Shown piece by piece: positions 9,109-16,889 of a stretch of 64,000 bases of DNA; position 1 is the first letter of the stretch, and the number at the start of each line of letters is the position of its first letter. The position numbers were made by a program, and so were the translations under genes. Under the pieces are notes generated by a model, which was not told the origin of the DNA, searched no databases, and was given only the letters and a program-made list of their open reading frames with translations. The stretch is from Phascolarctobacterium sp. (GTDB lineage: Bacteria > Bacillota > Negativicutes > Acidaminococcales > Acidaminococcaceae): assembly GCA_003150755.1 (NCBI GenBank), contig QAMT01000004.1:124001-188000 (forward strand), read 5' to 3'.

Positions 9109-9969
9109 ATGAAAACAGCTTTTTTGATGACCGCACTGACCGTGCTTTTAGTGCTTGTCGGCGATTATTTCGGCGGCTTGCAGGGCATGGTAATTATGCT
9201 TACGTTTTCTGTGGTCATGAACTTTTTTGCTTACTGGAACAGCGATAAAATGGTGCTGAGGCATTACAATGCCCGCGAGGTTGATGCGCAGTCTGCACCG
9301 GCATTATATAAAATGGTGCAGGAGCTGGCACGCCGCGGCAATTTGCCGATGCCGAAGGTTTATATTATCGACAGCCCGGTGCCGAATGCTTTTGCAACCG
9401 GCCGTAACCCCGAGCACGCTGCCGTTGCCGTTACCACGGCGCTGTACGATGTGCTTGACAAACGCGAGATTGCAGGCGTTTTGGGCCATGAGCTGAGCCA
9501 CGTTAAACACAATGACATTTTAATCAGCACCATTGCCGCAACTATGGCAGGCATTATTACCACCATAGCGCAGTGGGGCATGTTCCTTGGCGGCGGACAC
9601 CAGGACGACGAGGGCAATAACGGCGGCAACTTTATTGTGACGCTGCTTGTTATGATTTTAGCCCCGATTGCCGCAGCGCTTATTCAGATGGCGGTATCCC
9701 GCTCGCGCGAATACCTGGCCGATGAAGGCGGCGGCGAACTGAGCGGCGACCCGGACGCACTGGCTGACGCGCTTTTGAAGATTGACGCTTACGCACAGCG
9801 CCGCACGATGCCCGGCGCAACTGCCGCAACGGCGCACATGTTCATCATCTGCCCGTTTAGTGCGCGCAATATGCAGCAGATGTTCAGCACGCACCCCAGC
9901 ACGGAAGAGCGTGTAGCACGCCTGCGTGAACAGGCAGCCGAAATGAGAAAACACGGAGGTCGCAACTGA
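9109..9969 (+). CDS. htpX: Membrane zinc metalloprotease HtpX
   Basis: 286 residues, M48 family. Two N-terminal membrane segments, the zinc motif HEXXH in VLGHELSHVKHND, a further hydrophobic pair around residues 150-195 and the third zinc-ligand region SREYLADEGG. HtpX degrades misfolded inner-membrane proteins. Strong GGAGG ribosome site. The M42 peptidase gene starts 3 bases after its stop, so the two form an operon. Confidence 0.96.
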   Translation: MKTAFLMTALTVLLVLVGDYFGGLQGMVIMLTFSVVMNFFAYWNSDKMVLRHYNAREVDAQSAPALYKMVQELARRGNLPMPKVYIIDSPVPNAFATGRNPEHAAVAVTTALYDVLDKREIAGVLGHELSHVKHNDILISTIAATMAGIITTIAQWGMFLGGGHQDDEGNNGGNFIVTLLVMILAPIAAALIQMAVSRSREYLADEGGGELSGDPDALADALLKIDAYAQRRTMPGATAATAHMFIICPFSARNMQQMFSTHPSTEERVARLREQAAEMRKHGGRN

Positions 9970-9971
9970 AA

Positions 9972-11054
9972 ATGGATAAAAAAACCAAGCTGGAATGGCT
10001 GAGAAGATATTCCGAAACCAATGCAGTTTCGGGTTTTGAAGCACCGATGAAGGAGCTTTTGCAGGAGCGCCTGGCCGGTAAAGCCGAAGTAAGCTATGAT
10101 AAACTGGGCAGCGTGGTATTTACCAGCGCCGCCGAAGAAGAAGGCGCGCCCAAAATCATGCTGGCAAGCCACATGGACGAAATCGGCTTTATGGTTAAGC
10201 ATATTACCAAAGAAGGATTTTTGAAATTTGTCTGCCTTGGCGGCTGGTGGGAGCAGGTTATGCTTGGCCAGCGTGTTACCATACACGGCGCTAAAGGCGA
10301 CCTTGTGGGCGTTATCGGCAGTAAGCCGCCCCACATTTTAACGCCGGAAGAACGCACCAAGGTAGTGCAGAAACGCGACATGTATATTGATATCGGCGCT
10401 GCCGATGAAAAAGAAGCGCGCAAACTGGGCGTTTTTGAAGGCTGCCCGGTTACGCCTTATGCACAGATGGCAGTTATGGCTGACAGCAAAACCTTACTTG
10501 GCAAAGCCTGGGATAACCGTATCGGCTGCGCTGTTATGGCTGATGTTATGGATAACCTTGCCGCTAAAAAACACCCCAACACCGTTTATGGCGTGGCTAC
10601 CGTGCAGGAGGAAGTTGGCCTGCGCGGCGCACAGACTAGCGTTAATTTGCTGAAACCTGATGTTGCTTTTGTTATTGATACCTGCGTGGCAGGCGGCACA
10701 CCCGGCGTTGCAGACGACGTTGCACCGGCCAAAATCGGCGGCGGCATTGCCATTACCATTTTTGATGCGGGCATGATTCCTAACACCGCTTTGCGCGATT
10801 TTGCAGCTAAGGTTGCCAAGGATTTGAAAATCCCGACGCAAATCAGCATCTCTGAAGGCGGCGCTACTGACGGCGGACGCATCCATCTGCACGGCGACGG
10901 CGTACTGACGCTTACTTTCAGTATCCCGACGCGCTATATCCACAGCCATCAGTCCATCATCCACCTGGATGATTATGAAGGCGCGGTTGAGCTTATCACC
11001 GCAATGGTTGAAAAGCTGGACAGCAAAAAGTACCAGCAGCTTTTAAAGGGCTAA
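9972..11054 (+). CDS. M42 family metallopeptidase (glutamyl aminopeptidase / endoglucanase-like)
   Basis: 360 residues. Binuclear-metal motifs of clan MH are present: ASHMDEIGFMV, AWDNRIGCAV, the catalytic VQEEVGLRGA and the final histidine in YIHSHQS. Cytosolic, typically dodecameric aminopeptidases. The annotation as cellulase in some databases is historical. Translationally linked to htpX. Confidence 0.93.
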   Translation: MDKKTKLEWLRRYSETNAVSGFEAPMKELLQERLAGKAEVSYDKLGSVVFTSAAEEEGAPKIMLASHMDEIGFMVKHITKEGFLKFVCLGGWWEQVMLGQRVTIHGAKGDLVGVIGSKPPHILTPEERTKVVQKRDMYIDIGAADEKEARKLGVFEGCPVTPYAQMAVMADSKTLLGKAWDNRIGCAVMADVMDNLAAKKHPNTVYGVATVQEEVGLRGAQTSVNLLKPDVAFVIDTCVAGGTPGVADDVAPAKIGGGIAITIFDAGMIPNTALRDFAAKVAKDLKIPTQISISEGGATDGGRIHLHGDGVLTLTFSIPTRYIHSHQSIIHLDDYEGAVELITAMVEKLDSKKYQQLLKG

Positions 11055-11070
11055 AATCGTTTAACGATTT
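11054..11070. repeat. Short dyad overlapping the M42 gene stop
   Basis: AAATCGTT/AACGATTT with a single central base, 11054-11070, between the M42 gene and ndk. There is no T-run, so it is not a good terminator; it could be an operator. Confidence 0.3.
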
Positions 11071-11110
11071 AGTATAAAATTAAAACAAAGAAGAATAGGA
11101 GCGATTTTTA

Positions 11111-11524
11111 ATGCAGCAGACACTCGTACTTGTAAAACCTGACGGAGTAAGAAAAAATCTTATCGGTGAAATTATTTCCCGTTTTGAACGCCGCGGCCTG
11201 AAAGTTTCCGCACTGAAACTTGTTAAAATGACCGAAGCACAGGCTAAATTCCATTATGCAGAACATGAAGGCAAACCCTTCTTCGGCGAACTGGTTGATT
11301 TCATCACCTCCGGCCCGGTTGCAGCTATGGTAATTTCCGGTGAAAACGCTATTAAAGCAGTACGCGGCCTGATGGGCGCAACCAACCCGCTGGAATCCGT
11401 TCCGGGCTCCATCCGCGGCGATTTTGCACTGTCCATCGGTGAAAACATTGTTCACGGCAGCGACAGCGAAGAATCCGCAGCACGCGAAATTAACAACTTC
11501 TTCAAACCTGAAGAAATTTATTGA
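11111..11524 (+). CDS. ndk: Nucleoside diphosphate kinase
   Basis: 137 residues, usual length. N-terminal [19 protein letters not shown] and the active-site histidine motif [16 protein letters not shown]. Transfers the gamma phosphate between nucleoside triphosphates and diphosphates through a phosphohistidine. Cytoplasmic. Confidence 0.98.
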   Translation: MQQTLVLVKPDGVRKNLIGEIISRFERRGLKVSALKLVKMTEAQAKFHYAEHEGKPFFGELVDFITSGPVAAMVISGENAIKAVRGLMGATNPLESVPGSIRGDFALSIGENIVHGSDSEESAAREINNFFKPEEIY

Positions 11525-11560
11525 TTTGAACGGCGTTTGTTCCGAAAGGATGGTGGCAGC

Positions 11561-12079
11561 ATGACAAAAGCAGCGGTTTATACAAGAACAGGCGATAAAG
11601 GCACTACGGGCCTTTACACGGGCGAGCGCGTAAGTAAGCACAGCCTGCGCGTTGAGGCTTACGGCACGGTGGACGAGATTACTTCGGCGCTGGGGCTGGC
11701 GCGTGCAACAGTTACAAGGCAGGACGTAAAGGGGACTATTTTAAAAGTCCAGCAGCTTTTAATGTCGCTGATGGCCGATATTGCAAGCATGAATCTGCCT
11801 GAACCGTACATTAAAGAGGAACACGTTAAAATGCTGGAAAGCACAATTGATAAATATGACGCAATGCTTGAGCCGCTGGGCCATTTCATTATCCCCGGCG
11901 ACACGCTTGGCGCTGCGGCGCTTGATATTGCCCGCACTACTACCCGCAGGGCAGAACGCTGTGCGCTGCGTCTGGCTGAAGAAGAGCCGGTCAACCAGCA
12001 GGCACTTATTGCACTGAACCGTTTATCCGATTTATGCTTTATCCTGGCAAGGGTAGAAGCCGAGGTAGGCAACAAATAA
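11561..12079 (+). CDS. PduO-type cob(I)alamin adenosyltransferase
   Basis: About 172 residues. ATP-binding N-terminal motif YTRTGDKGTTGLYTGERV, then VEAYGTVDEI and the C-terminal active-site helix RTTTRRAERCALRL. Makes adenosylcobalamin, the cofactor of methylmalonyl-CoA mutase and similar enzymes, consistent with succinate/propionate metabolism in this lineage (inference). ATG at 11561 is chosen over an upstream in-frame TTG because family members begin here. A terminator follows. Confidence 0.93.
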   Translation: MTKAAVYTRTGDKGTTGLYTGERVSKHSLRVEAYGTVDEITSALGLARATVTRQDVKGTILKVQQLLMSLMADIASMNLPEPYIKEEHVKMLESTIDKYDAMLEPLGHFIIPGDTLGAAALDIARTTTRRAERCALRLAEEEPVNQQALIALNRLSDLCFILARVEAEVGNK

Positions 12080-12099
12080 TAATTTACTTTTACAGGCAG

Positions 12100-12125
12100 G
12101 CCGCCGCTTATACGGCGGCTTTGCT
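12100..12125 (+). terminator. Rho-independent terminator
   Basis: GCCGCCG (12100-12106) and CGGCGGC (12113-12119) pair across a 6-base loop, followed by TTTGCTATTT. Confidence 0.75.
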
Positions 12126-12139
12126 ATTTGGGAGCAAGA

Positions 12140-13330
12140 ATGAAAAACTGGAAAATAATTCTGGCGATTTTAACTGCTAATGTTGTTTTTATGTCGGCAA
12201 GCTATACTATGCTGATACCTTTTTTGCCGATGTACCTTATCCGCGAACTGGGCGTGCCGCAGAGCGACGTAAAAATGTGGTCCGGCGTGGTATTTTCGGT
12301 TACGTTTTTAATCGGCGGCATCATGGCGCCTATCTGGGGCAAAATGGCCGATAAGCACGGCAAAAAGCCGATGGCTATCCGCAGCGGCTTGGGGCTGGCG
12401 CTTTCGTACCTTTTGGGCGGCCTTGTTACAAGCCCGGAGCAGATGGTTGGCGTGCGTATTCTGCAGGGCTTTGCGGCCGGTTTGTGGTCGGTGTGCCTTG
12501 CGATTGCTACGTCGTCGGTACCTGTTGGCAAGCTTGGTATGAGCCTTGGTATATTACAGTCCGGCTTAACGGCCGGTAACGTTATCGGCCCGCTGATTGG
12601 CGGCGCGCTGGCGTCGATGTTCGGCATGCGCACTTCGTTTTACCTGGGCGGCGCTGTGCTGTTTATGATTACACTGGTCTTTTGGTTCTACATTCCGGAG
12701 CCGCCCGGCAGCACTGCCGCTAAGGACGACGTGGACAAAGAGCCTGCAACCGCGCTTTTAAAAAATGCCCCGATACGCGAAGCGCTTATCTGCTCGGGCA
12801 TTGTGCAGATGGTAATACTTCTGATTCAGCCGATTATCAGCCTGTATGTTGAAGAACTTTACGACGGTACGGACAATATTATTTTTATTGCCGGGCTGGT
12901 GTTCTCGCTGGTGGGCATTGCCAGTGCCATGACAGCGCCGTTCTGGGGACGCTTCGGGCAGAACAGGGGCTTTTACCTGTCGCTGTCGTTATCAAGCGTC
13001 GGTGCGGGCATTGTAATGATTTTGCAGTCGGTTCCGGATTCTCTGATGCTGTTTGCGGTGCTTAATTTTACGGTGGGGCTGTTCTTTGCAGGCATCCATC
13101 CTTCGATAAGCGCCATTTTGGCCAACAAAACGGAGCGCACGCACCGCGGGCGCGTATTCGGCATGCTGTTTTCGGCGCAGCAGTTCGGCTCGATGATTGG
13201 CCCGCTGGTCGGCGGTGCGATTGCTACTTTTTTGCCGCTGAACATTCTTTTTATTATCGGCGGGTGCGTGCTGCTGATTATAGCCGCAGTTATCTATAAA
13301 CGCCACCGCGGCGAAGCAGTTGTAATGTAA
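12140..13330 (+). CDS. MFS multidrug-type efflux transporter
   Basis: About 396 residues with 12 hydrophobic segments. The loop 2-3 signature GKMADKHGKKPMAIRSG and the motif C-like stretch GLTAGNVIGPLIGGALAS in helix 5 indicate a drug:proton antiporter of the DHA1/MdtG-like group. The substrate is unknown. ATG at 12140 has GGGAGC upstream and is preferred to an in-frame TTG at 12128. Single-gene unit between terminators. Confidence 0.85.
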   Translation: MKNWKIILAILTANVVFMSASYTMLIPFLPMYLIRELGVPQSDVKMWSGVVFSVTFLIGGIMAPIWGKMADKHGKKPMAIRSGLGLALSYLLGGLVTSPEQMVGVRILQGFAAGLWSVCLAIATSSVPVGKLGMSLGILQSGLTAGNVIGPLIGGALASMFGMRTSFYLGGAVLFMITLVFWFYIPEPPGSTAAKDDVDKEPATALLKNAPIREALICSGIVQMVILLIQPIISLYVEELYDGTDNIIFIAGLVFSLVGIASAMTAPFWGRFGQNRGFYLSLSLSSVGAGIVMILQSVPDSLMLFAVLNFTVGLFFAGIHPSISAILANKTERTHRGRVFGMLFSAQQFGSMIGPLVGGAIATFLPLNILFIIGGCVLLIIAAVIYKRHRGEAVVM

Positions 13331-13338
13331 AAAATAAG

Positions 13339-13382
13339 AGCTGTACCGATGGGATGAATCCTGCCGGTGCAGCTTTTATTTT
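13339..13382 (+). terminator. Rho-independent terminator after the MFS gene
   Basis: AGCTGTACCG (13339-13348) pairs with CGGTGCAGCT (13365-13374) with one G-U pair, followed by TTTATTTT. Confidence 0.75.
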
Positions 13383-13502
13383 ATGTAAAATTCAAAAAAT
13401 TTTGCAGAAAATACAGCAATTTTGTAAAAAATGTATTATAATTATAGAGATTTAATTAAAACGGCCTGAATCAGGCTCAAAGTCAGGAAGGTTTTAACGC
13501 CA

Positions 13503-14633
13503 ATGAGAACGACGTATTTAAAAATATACCAGGACGCTTTAAGGCATAATCTGCGCGCTGTGCGCCAGTTGGTGCCGCAAAAGACGGAAACTGTTGCCAT
13601 TGTAAAGGCCAACGCCTATGGCTATGGTGCTGTGCAGGTTGCGCGCCTGGCTGTTGAGGAAGGCTATGCGGCCATGGCCGTTGCCGTAACAAGCGAGGCG
13701 CAGGAGCTGCGCGCTGCCGGGATTACCTGCCCGATTTACCTTTTGGGGCTTTTGATGCCGGACGAATTTGACGACGCCTTTGAGGCGGACTGCATTATCC
13801 CGGTCTGCGAATCCACAGATTTAGCGCTGCTTGATAAAAAAGCAGCCGAACTTGGCAAAACTGCCAACGTGATGATTGCCGTAGACAGCGGCATGAACCG
13901 CATCGGCGTCAAGACGGAAAACGGGCCTGCCTTTTTGCAGAGCCTTGAGCAGTACCCGCATTTATGCGTACACGGCTTTTTTACGCATTATGCCTGCGCC
14001 GACGGCGAAAGCCACGCGCACGTAAAACGCCAGATGGGGCTTTTTGCCAATATGGTTGCCAAAATCCCGAACCCAGAAAAATACATTTTTACGGCTGCCA
14101 ACAGCTCAACAACGCTGTACTTTCCGGAGTCGTACTATAACGCTGTGCGCCCGGGTCAGATTATTTATGGCTATATGCCGGAGGGCCACGCCGAAACGCG
14201 CGAACAGGCTGCAAAGCTGCCGCATTTTGAAAGCTGCCTGGGGCTGTTCAGCCGCGTGGTGCATGTACACCGCGTAAAAGCAGGCGATACCGTCGGCTAT
14301 GGCGCAACCTACAAATGCGCCGAAGATATGTGGATTGGCACGGTGCCCATCGGTTATGCGGACGGCTATCCGCGCTGCCTGTCCAACGTGGGCGAAGTGC
14401 TTATCGGCGGCAGGCGCTATAAAATTGCCGGACGTGTGTGCATGGACCAGATTATGATTGAGCTGGGGCACGAAACAGATGTTAAAATTGGCGATGAAGT
14501 TGTGCTTATCGGCAAGCAGGGCAGCGAAGAAATTACCGTTGATGAAATCGCCAAACTTTCCGGCACGCATCCCAACGAAATTTCCTGCCTGTTCAGCCCG
14601 CGTATACCGCGCATTTACTGCAATAAATATTAA
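13503..14633 (+). CDS. alr: Alanine racemase
   Basis: 376 residues, PLP-dependent. The PLP lysine is in AIVKANAYGYG near residue 35 and the catalytic tyrosine region is DTVGYGATY followed by GTVPIGYADGYPR. Supplies D-alanine for peptidoglycan. A TATAAT-like box at 13437-13442 may be its promoter, but no good -35 is seen. A leader hairpin (13458-13495) could cover its AGGAAGG ribosome site. Confidence 0.97.
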   Translation: MRTTYLKIYQDALRHNLRAVRQLVPQKTETVAIVKANAYGYGAVQVARLAVEEGYAAMAVAVTSEAQELRAAGITCPIYLLGLLMPDEFDDAFEADCIIPVCESTDLALLDKKAAELGKTANVMIAVDSGMNRIGVKTENGPAFLQSLEQYPHLCVHGFFTHYACADGESHAHVKRQMGLFANMVAKIPNPEKYIFTAANSSTTLYFPESYYNAVRPGQIIYGYMPEGHAETREQAAKLPHFESCLGLFSRVVHVHRVKAGDTVGYGATYKCAEDMWIGTVPIGYADGYPRCLSNVGEVLIGGRRYKIAGRVCMDQIMIELGHETDVKIGDEVVLIGKQGSEEITVDEIAKLSGTHPNEISCLFSPRIPRIYCNKY

Positions 14634-14647
14634 AACGCAAAATAAAA

Positions 14648-14696
14648 AAGCATCTGCCTGGGGCAAAACGCCTTGGGCGGATGCTTAATTTTTTGT
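14648..14696. terminator. Bidirectional terminator between convergent genes
   Basis: AAGCATCTGCC (14648-14658) pairs with GGCGGATGCTT (14676-14686) with one G-U pair; A-run on the left and T-run on the right. Confidence 0.8.
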
Positions 14697-14698
14697 GC

Positions 14699-15076
14699 TT
14701 ACATTACCGGAGTATCGGTTATAGGGGTATCGGTTGCGCCGGGCTGTTCAAAAATGAAAGCCGGGGAAGGATAATAGAACTGGCAGTGTGCAAAAGCTAC
14801 TGTTTCGGTAGAGAAACGTTTTAAAAGCGCGTAGGAAACACGTTCTTCAAAGTCGATGAGGTTGTCTTTGTTGATGTCGGCGTCATCGACGATAACAAGC
14901 AGAAACGGGCTTACTTCCGGAGCGTCGGCAGGCACCAGGCTTCTGTCAACCGGCAGGCAGGGCATAATGCGCAGCTTGCCGATAACGTCCTTGTTATCGT
15001 TTAAAACCTGCGCTGCATAAATGTTTTCAAACAGCGTTTTGGCAAGTCTGAGAGTATAAGCATTGTTGTTTACCAT
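14699..15076 (-). CDS. Hypothetical protein with one EF-hand-like loop
   Basis: 125 residues, family not recognised. Residues around 70-82 read DINKDNLIDFEE, a near-canonical 12-residue EF-hand calcium loop with acidic or amide residues at positions 1, 3, 5 and 9, hydrophobic I at 8 and E at 12. The C-terminus is rich in T, D and P (TDTPITDTPVM). No signal peptide is seen. AAAGGATG ribosome site and its own leftward promoter. Convergent with alr, divergent from the TRAP operon. Confidence 0.7.
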   Translation of the reverse strand: MVNNNAYTLRLAKTLFENIYAAQVLNDNKDVIGKLRIMPCLPVDRSLVPADAPEVSPFLLVIVDDADINKDNLIDFEERVSYALLKRFSTETVAFAHCQFYYPSPAFIFEQPGATDTPITDTPVM

Positions 15077-15132
15077 TTATAACACATCCTTTAATCAATA
15101 AGTTTGTAATGCTTACAATTTTTTCTTTAATA

Positions 15133-15161
15133 ATGATAACATAGTTACAGTTTTTTTGCAA
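15133..15161 (-). promoter_or_regulatory. Leftward promoter of the EF-hand-like gene
   Basis: On the minus strand TTGCAA (15156-15161) and TATCAT (15133-15138) are 17 bases apart. Confidence 0.55.
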
Positions 15162-15202
15162 AACTTTGCATAATGCCTGGTTTATTAAAGAATATTAAAA
15201 AA

Positions 15203-15216
15203 GTATACGTGTATAC
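15203..15216. promoter_or_regulatory. Double GTATAC dyad, candidate operator
   Basis: Two GTATAC hexamers (15203-15208, 15211-15216) form a dyad in the 279-base gap between the EF-hand-like gene and the TRAP operon. A related AGTATAC element overlies the ppsA promoter. Confidence 0.4.
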
Positions 15217-15355
15217 AACGGTAAATTGTTAAAAATAAATACAAGTTTGCAGGAAATTGTGAAAAAACAGCGAAATATACACCATAATCATGTGACGTAA
15301 TACCTGTTTACTTTTGAGAAGGATATTCGTTCACTAATTTACAGGGGGGAAAACT

Positions 15356-16327
15356 ATGAAAAAACTACTTGCCTTTCTAATGTCGATGATGTTATTTGCT
15401 GTGCTTGTGTCAGGCTGCGGCGGCAGTGAAGACAACGCTGGAGGAAAAGCTCCGGCACAGAAATTCATCAACATCGCTACCGGTGGTACTGCCGGCACTT
15501 ATTATCCGCTCGGCGGCGCTATCGCGGATATCCTTAACAAAAATATCCCGGGCTGCAATGCTTCTGCCCAGGCAACTGGCGCATCCATTGCCAACATCAA
15601 TATGCTGCAGCAGGGACAGGTTGACATCGCATTTATTCAGAACGACAACGCTTATTATGCAGTAAACGGAACAGAAATGTTCAAAGACAAAAAAGTTACC
15701 AACCTTTACGGCCTGGCAACCCTTTATCCTGAAACCGTTCAGATTGTAACCCTTGCCGAAACCGGCATTACCGACCTTTCCCAGGTTAAAGGCAAACGCG
15801 TTGCAGTAGGCGCACCGGGTTCCGGCACCGAAGCTAACGCCCGCCAGATTCTTACCGAATATGGCATTACCTATGACGATATCAATGTTCAGTATCTTTC
15901 CTTCGCTGAAGCTTCCAGCGCACTGAAAGACGGCAACGTTGACGTTGCATTTGTAACTGCCGGCCATCCGACCGCAGCTATTCAGGATATTGCAACTCAG
16001 AACGATGTAGTTCTGCTGCCGGTTGCTCCGGATAAAGCTGACGCTTTGATTGCAAAATATCCGTTCTACACCAAAGTAAATATTGCTGCCAATACCTATA
16101 ACAAACAGGCTGCTGACTGCTCCGCAGTTGCAGTACGCTGCATGCTTGCTGTTACCGACAAAATGGATGCAGATACCGGTTATGCTGTAACCAAAGCTAT
16201 CTACACCAACCTCGACCGTCTGAAAGCAGCTCATTCCGCAGCTAACGTAATTACTAAAGAAAGCGCTATGGACGGCATGTCCATTCCTGTTAACGCAGGC
16301 GCTGAAAAATTCTTTAAAGAAAAATAA
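15356..16327 (+). CDS. TAXI family TRAP transporter substrate-binding lipoprotein
   Basis: 323 residues. Lipoprotein signal peptide with lipobox LVSGC near residue 20. The mature part begins with the TAXI signature NIATGGTAGTYYPLGGAIAD, followed by ASIANINMLQQGQVDIAFIQND and GSGTEANARQILTEYG. It binds a substrate, commonly a carboxylate, outside the membrane and delivers it to the TRAP permease encoded two genes downstream. Strong GGGGG ribosome site. First gene of a three-gene operon. Confidence 0.95.
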   Translation: MKKLLAFLMSMMLFAVLVSGCGGSEDNAGGKAPAQKFINIATGGTAGTYYPLGGAIADILNKNIPGCNASAQATGASIANINMLQQGQVDIAFIQNDNAYYAVNGTEMFKDKKVTNLYGLATLYPETVQIVTLAETGITDLSQVKGKRVAVGAPGSGTEANARQILTEYGITYDDINVQYLSFAEASSALKDGNVDVAFVTAGHPTAAIQDIATQNDVVLLPVAPDKADALIAKYPFYTKVNIAANTYNKQAADCSAVAVRCMLAVTDKMDADTGYAVTKAIYTNLDRLKAAHSAANVITKESAMDGMSIPVNAGAEKFFKEK

Positions 16328-16860
16328 TGTGGTTTAAAGAGACGCCCCGGTCACCGTTTGTGCTCGGTAACCGGGGTGTATCTAAATTATATACGGTTTT
16401 TATCGGCGGTATTCTTGTCATCGCGCTGGGCGCATTTTACTGGTACGCCACGCAGCTTGTGGTGGCGCTTTTGCCGGAGCGCGGCGCAAAACAGTGCTTT
16501 GCCGTGCAGCCCGGCGGAAAGTGGCAGATGGAGTTTAAACACTCTTACGAGCTTACGCTGTGGCGTGATTATTTTACGGTCAACGGCACGGATGACATGG
16601 TGCTGACGCATACGATATACCAGTCGCAGGGGTGCGGTTTTCCGTTTTCTGCGTCAGAGGGCAAGTTTGAAGCGCTGCCTGACGGGCATTTTAAATTAAC
16701 CCTTAACCGGCCTTATAAAGTAATAAATATGCGGCCCGCAGTGCAGGCAAGCCCAAAAATACTGCACGATGGAACGGTATATGATTTGTGTGAGCTGTTT
16801 GGGCACGGAACGCTGCTTACCATTAAAGCAGAGCCGCGTTACCGGTATTGGCTGGAGTAA
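16327..16860 (+). CDS. DUF1850 protein of the TRAP operon
   Basis: 177 residues. One N-terminal membrane segment (LYTVFIGGILVIALGAFYWY) precedes a domain with the DUF1850 pattern FKHSYELTLWRDYFTVNG, YQSQGCGFPF and LCELFGHGTLLTI. DUF1850 genes characteristically lie between TAXI binding proteins and fused TRAP permeases; the role is unknown. The ATG overlaps the upstream stop codon, so it is translationally coupled. Confidence 0.85.
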   Translation: MWFKETPRSPFVLGNRGVSKLYTVFIGGILVIALGAFYWYATQLVVALLPERGAKQCFAVQPGGKWQMEFKHSYELTLWRDYFTVNGTDDMVLTHTIYQSQGCGFPFSASEGKFEALPDGHFKLTLNRPYKVINMRPAVQASPKILHDGTVYDLCELFGHGTLLTIKAEPRYRYWLE

Positions 16861-16889
16861 TTTAATTTTTATATTGCGAGGTGGAATCT

